Below, piece after piece: positions 62,707 to 64,000 of a stretch of DNA of 64,000 nucleotides. The notes under the pieces are model-generated. The model did not search any database and was not told the origin of the DNA. It worked only from the letters and a program-made list of their open reading frames with translations. Each line of letters begins with the position of its first letter. The stretch's first letter is position 1. Both the position numbers and the translations under genes were made by a program. Origin of the DNA: Caryophanales bacterium UBA6259 (GTDB lineage Bacteria; Bacillota; Bacilli; Tepidibacillales; Tepidibacillaceae); contig DJVJ01000030.1 in NCBI GenBank assembly GCA_002441135.1, forward strand, positions 9,739 through 73,738, written 5' to 3'.

Positions 62707-62871
62707 GTGTATATCGAAAATTTAATGCAGCAATTTGAAGAAATTAGAGAAAAATTAAATATCCTAAGTAAGCTTCATGGTGTTGATCATCCTGAAGTCC
62801 TTAAAATAAGCAAACAACTGGATGATTTGCATATGCAAATCTTAAAAGCACAAAAAAACAAGAAGGGCTGA
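62707..62871 (+). CDS. Spo0E-like aspartyl-phosphate phosphatase
   Basis: 54 aa from GTG (AAGGA nine bases upstream). Two helices with a loop: NLMQQFEEIREKLNILSKLHG, then DHPEVLKISKQLDDLHMQI. The SKQLD motif corresponds to the S-Q-E-L-D signature of Spo0E family proteins, which dephosphorylate Spo0A~P and delay sporulation. Placed just after spoIIID-spoVM, but in its own unit. Its terminator overlaps the end of the coding region. Confidence 0.85.
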   Translation: MYIENLMQQFEEIREKLNILSKLHGVDHPEVLKISKQLDDLHMQILKAQKNKKG

Positions 62872-62886
62872 AAGCTTCTTGTTTTT
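62858..62886 (+). terminator. Terminator overlapping the Spo0E-like stop codon
   Basis: ACAAGAAG (62858-62865) pairs with CTTCTTGT (62875-62882), then TTTTT. The left arm lies inside the last codons. Confidence 0.8.
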
Positions 62887-62900
62887 TATTAACTTTTTGC

Positions 62901-63878
62901 TCATTTAATCTGGTCTACCCACCTAAAAACTATAAATAATGATTCTCCCTTTATATATGGAATCCAATCAAAGATAGCCCCATTAAAATGAAAATGGAAA
63001 TCTCCTTCTATTAATCCCATTTCATAATCTATACTTTCCTTTAAAGGATCATATTGATGTAAGACACTTAAAATGGTTCTTAAAACTTCATTTCTATTTT
63101 CCGATTTCACATATTGTAAACCTCTAGCTTCCAATACAAATCCCTGTAATCCTTCCAAAGGTGCGATTTTACTAAAGCGAATAAAAGAAGGCAGTATTTC
63201 TAGAAGATTGAGGATTAAATCCTTTTCGGAATCCCAATCCAAAGCACCCCAAAGCTTTTTTACATTATTTGGCGAACCCTCTAGACGAATATTAAGTTTT
63301 TTAAAACGTTCTAAGGAGGTAGCGGTTACTGGATCAAATGTAACAGCAAAGCGTTTATGATCTCTTACACTATCGCGCTTTAAAATTCGTTCTACCTCAT
63401 CAAAAAGGCGAATCTGATAAAAATTAGCGAGCATAATTAGCTGTAAGTGTAATTTCGCAATTTCTTGTGCCACTCTTTGCTTCTTTTCTGTTGGTTTCTT
63501 CTTCTTGTCTCCCTCATAATGATTAAGGATTCTTCCTATTTGACCTGCACATTTAGCAAGCTCCATTAACCCTTGGTAAGAATCATCATAGGTTGGATGT
63601 AGCTGATATAGCTCCTTTACTTTGTATGGCTTCTGAAGAATTGTAAATTCATCATTAAGGTCAGTACAGTATTGGTTGCCAATAGAGGTGGAAATGATAA
63701 ATAAATCTGCTAATTCTTCTGCTAATTTTACCTGATCCAGCTTCTTTTCTAGAAAAACCTCGTTAAGCTCACCAAGCTCTTCTAATAGTCTTGCTAAACC
63801 AGATAAAGGTCTCCAATAACCCCCAAGCTTTCTTACTGTTTCATCCACCATGACTTGATAGCGCTTGATATCTTCCAT
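62901..63878 (-). CDS. MazG-like nucleotide pyrophosphohydrolase with an unknown C-terminal domain
   Basis: ~326 aa from ATG 63878 (AAAAGGAG 14 bases upstream, long spacing). Residues ~1-90 have the MazG EExxE...D pattern: LLEELGELNEVFLEKKLDQVKLAEELADLFIISTSIGN. Such domains hydrolyse nucleoside triphosphates and bind Mg2+. The remaining ~200 residues form a domain I do not recognise, with strands near the end (GLIEGDFHFHFNGAIFDW). Neighbours do not suggest a partner. Confidence 0.75.
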   Translation of the reverse strand: MEDIKRYQVMVDETVRKLGGYWRPLSGLARLLEELGELNEVFLEKKLDQVKLAEELADLFIISTSIGNQYCTDLNDEFTILQKPYKVKELYQLHPTYDDSYQGLMELAKCAGQIGRILNHYEGDKKKKPTEKKQRVAQEIAKLHLQLIMLANFYQIRLFDEVERILKRDSVRDHKRFAVTFDPVTATSLERFKKLNIRLEGSPNNVKKLWGALDWDSEKDLILNLLEILPSFIRFSKIAPLEGLQGFVLEARGLQYVKSENRNEVLRTILSVLHQYDPLKESIDYEMGLIEGDFHFHFNGAIFDWIPYIKGESLFIVFRWVDQIK

Positions 63879-63952
63879 GCTAAAATATCGTTCTCCTTTT
63901 AATAATCTATGTCTAACTAATTTAGTAGCATTATACCACAATGAAAAAACAA

Positions 63953-63978
63953 AAAAGACACATCAAACTGTGTCTTTT
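63953..63978. terminator. Hairpin at the window's right edge
   Basis: AAAAGACACA and TGTGTCTTTT arms, with A and T runs. It probably ends a minus-strand gene that lies beyond the window. Confidence 0.6.
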
Positions 63979-64000
63979 CAGAGTGTAGAGAAACCGCCGG

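Overview
The window looks like chromosome of a low-GC, spore-forming member of the Bacillota, most likely an anaerobic or facultative Bacillales. Four lines of evidence point this way: a B. subtilis-like lcfA / fadR-fadB-etfB-etfA and fadN-fadA-fadE gene set; sporulation genes (splB, spoIIID, a tiny spoVM and a Spo0E-type gene); AT-rich DNA with strong AGGAGG ribosome sites and many GTG/TTG starts; and a respiratory reductase together with a complete lysine-fermentation core. Genus was not determined. I saw no rRNA, tRNA, CRISPR array, transposase or prophage.

Layout. 1-646: the end of a LysR regulator. 706-9234 (minus strand): a respiratory operon of tatA, a polyferredoxin, a rhodanese lipoprotein, a Tat-exported molybdopterin reductase with its four-cluster Fe-S and NrfD-type membrane subunits, a TorD-type chaperone and a triple-rhodanese lipoprotein. 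This suggests polysulfide, sulfur or thiosulfate respiration. Two Rex/Fnr-like sites lie upstream of tatA. 9574-10362: an Fe/Mn superoxide dismutase with an N-terminal extension. 10576-31817: fatty-acid and acyl-CoA catabolism, namely fadN-fadA-fadE, an operon with fadF, thiolase, hydroxyacyl-CoA dehydrogenase, two acyl-CoA dehydrogenases and icmF, then etfA-etfB-fadB-fadR and lcfA. FadR-type palindromes lie at the fadN and fadR promoters. 32056-41823: mixed genes, including a frameshifted DUF6125-type gene, a PAS-GGDEF-EAL protein, an atypical ketosynthase, splB, membrane proteins and a K+ channel.

41857-51685 holds the lysine-fermentation operon kdd-kamA-kamB-kal-kce-kamC-kamD-kamE, read from a near-perfect sigma-54 promoter. 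A sigma-54 activator gene lies just upstream, and the palindrome TGCCGA-N4-TCGGCA occurs both at the expected enhancer position and in front of the activator gene. The products (3-aminobutyryl-CoA, then crotonyl-CoA) would feed the acyl-CoA enzymes encoded about 20 kb away. 51860-52915: a decayed aldehyde dehydrogenase fragment and a class D beta-lactamase-like lipoprotein with an unusual start. 53839-56943: three genes for an HgdC-like activator ATPase and two HgdB-like Fe-S proteins, preceded by a leader with an apparent intrinsic terminator. 57260-63878: DoxX, psuK-psuG, an unrecognised gene, rarD, spoIIID-spoVM, a Spo0E-like gene and a MazG-like protein.

The best candidates for undescribed biology are the sigma-54/enhancer circuit on lysine fermentation, the attenuated activator/HgdB-like module, and the rhodanese-flanked reductase operon with a Cys/His-tailed membrane subunit. 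Start coordinates below were moved where a ribosome-binding site clearly favours an internal start.
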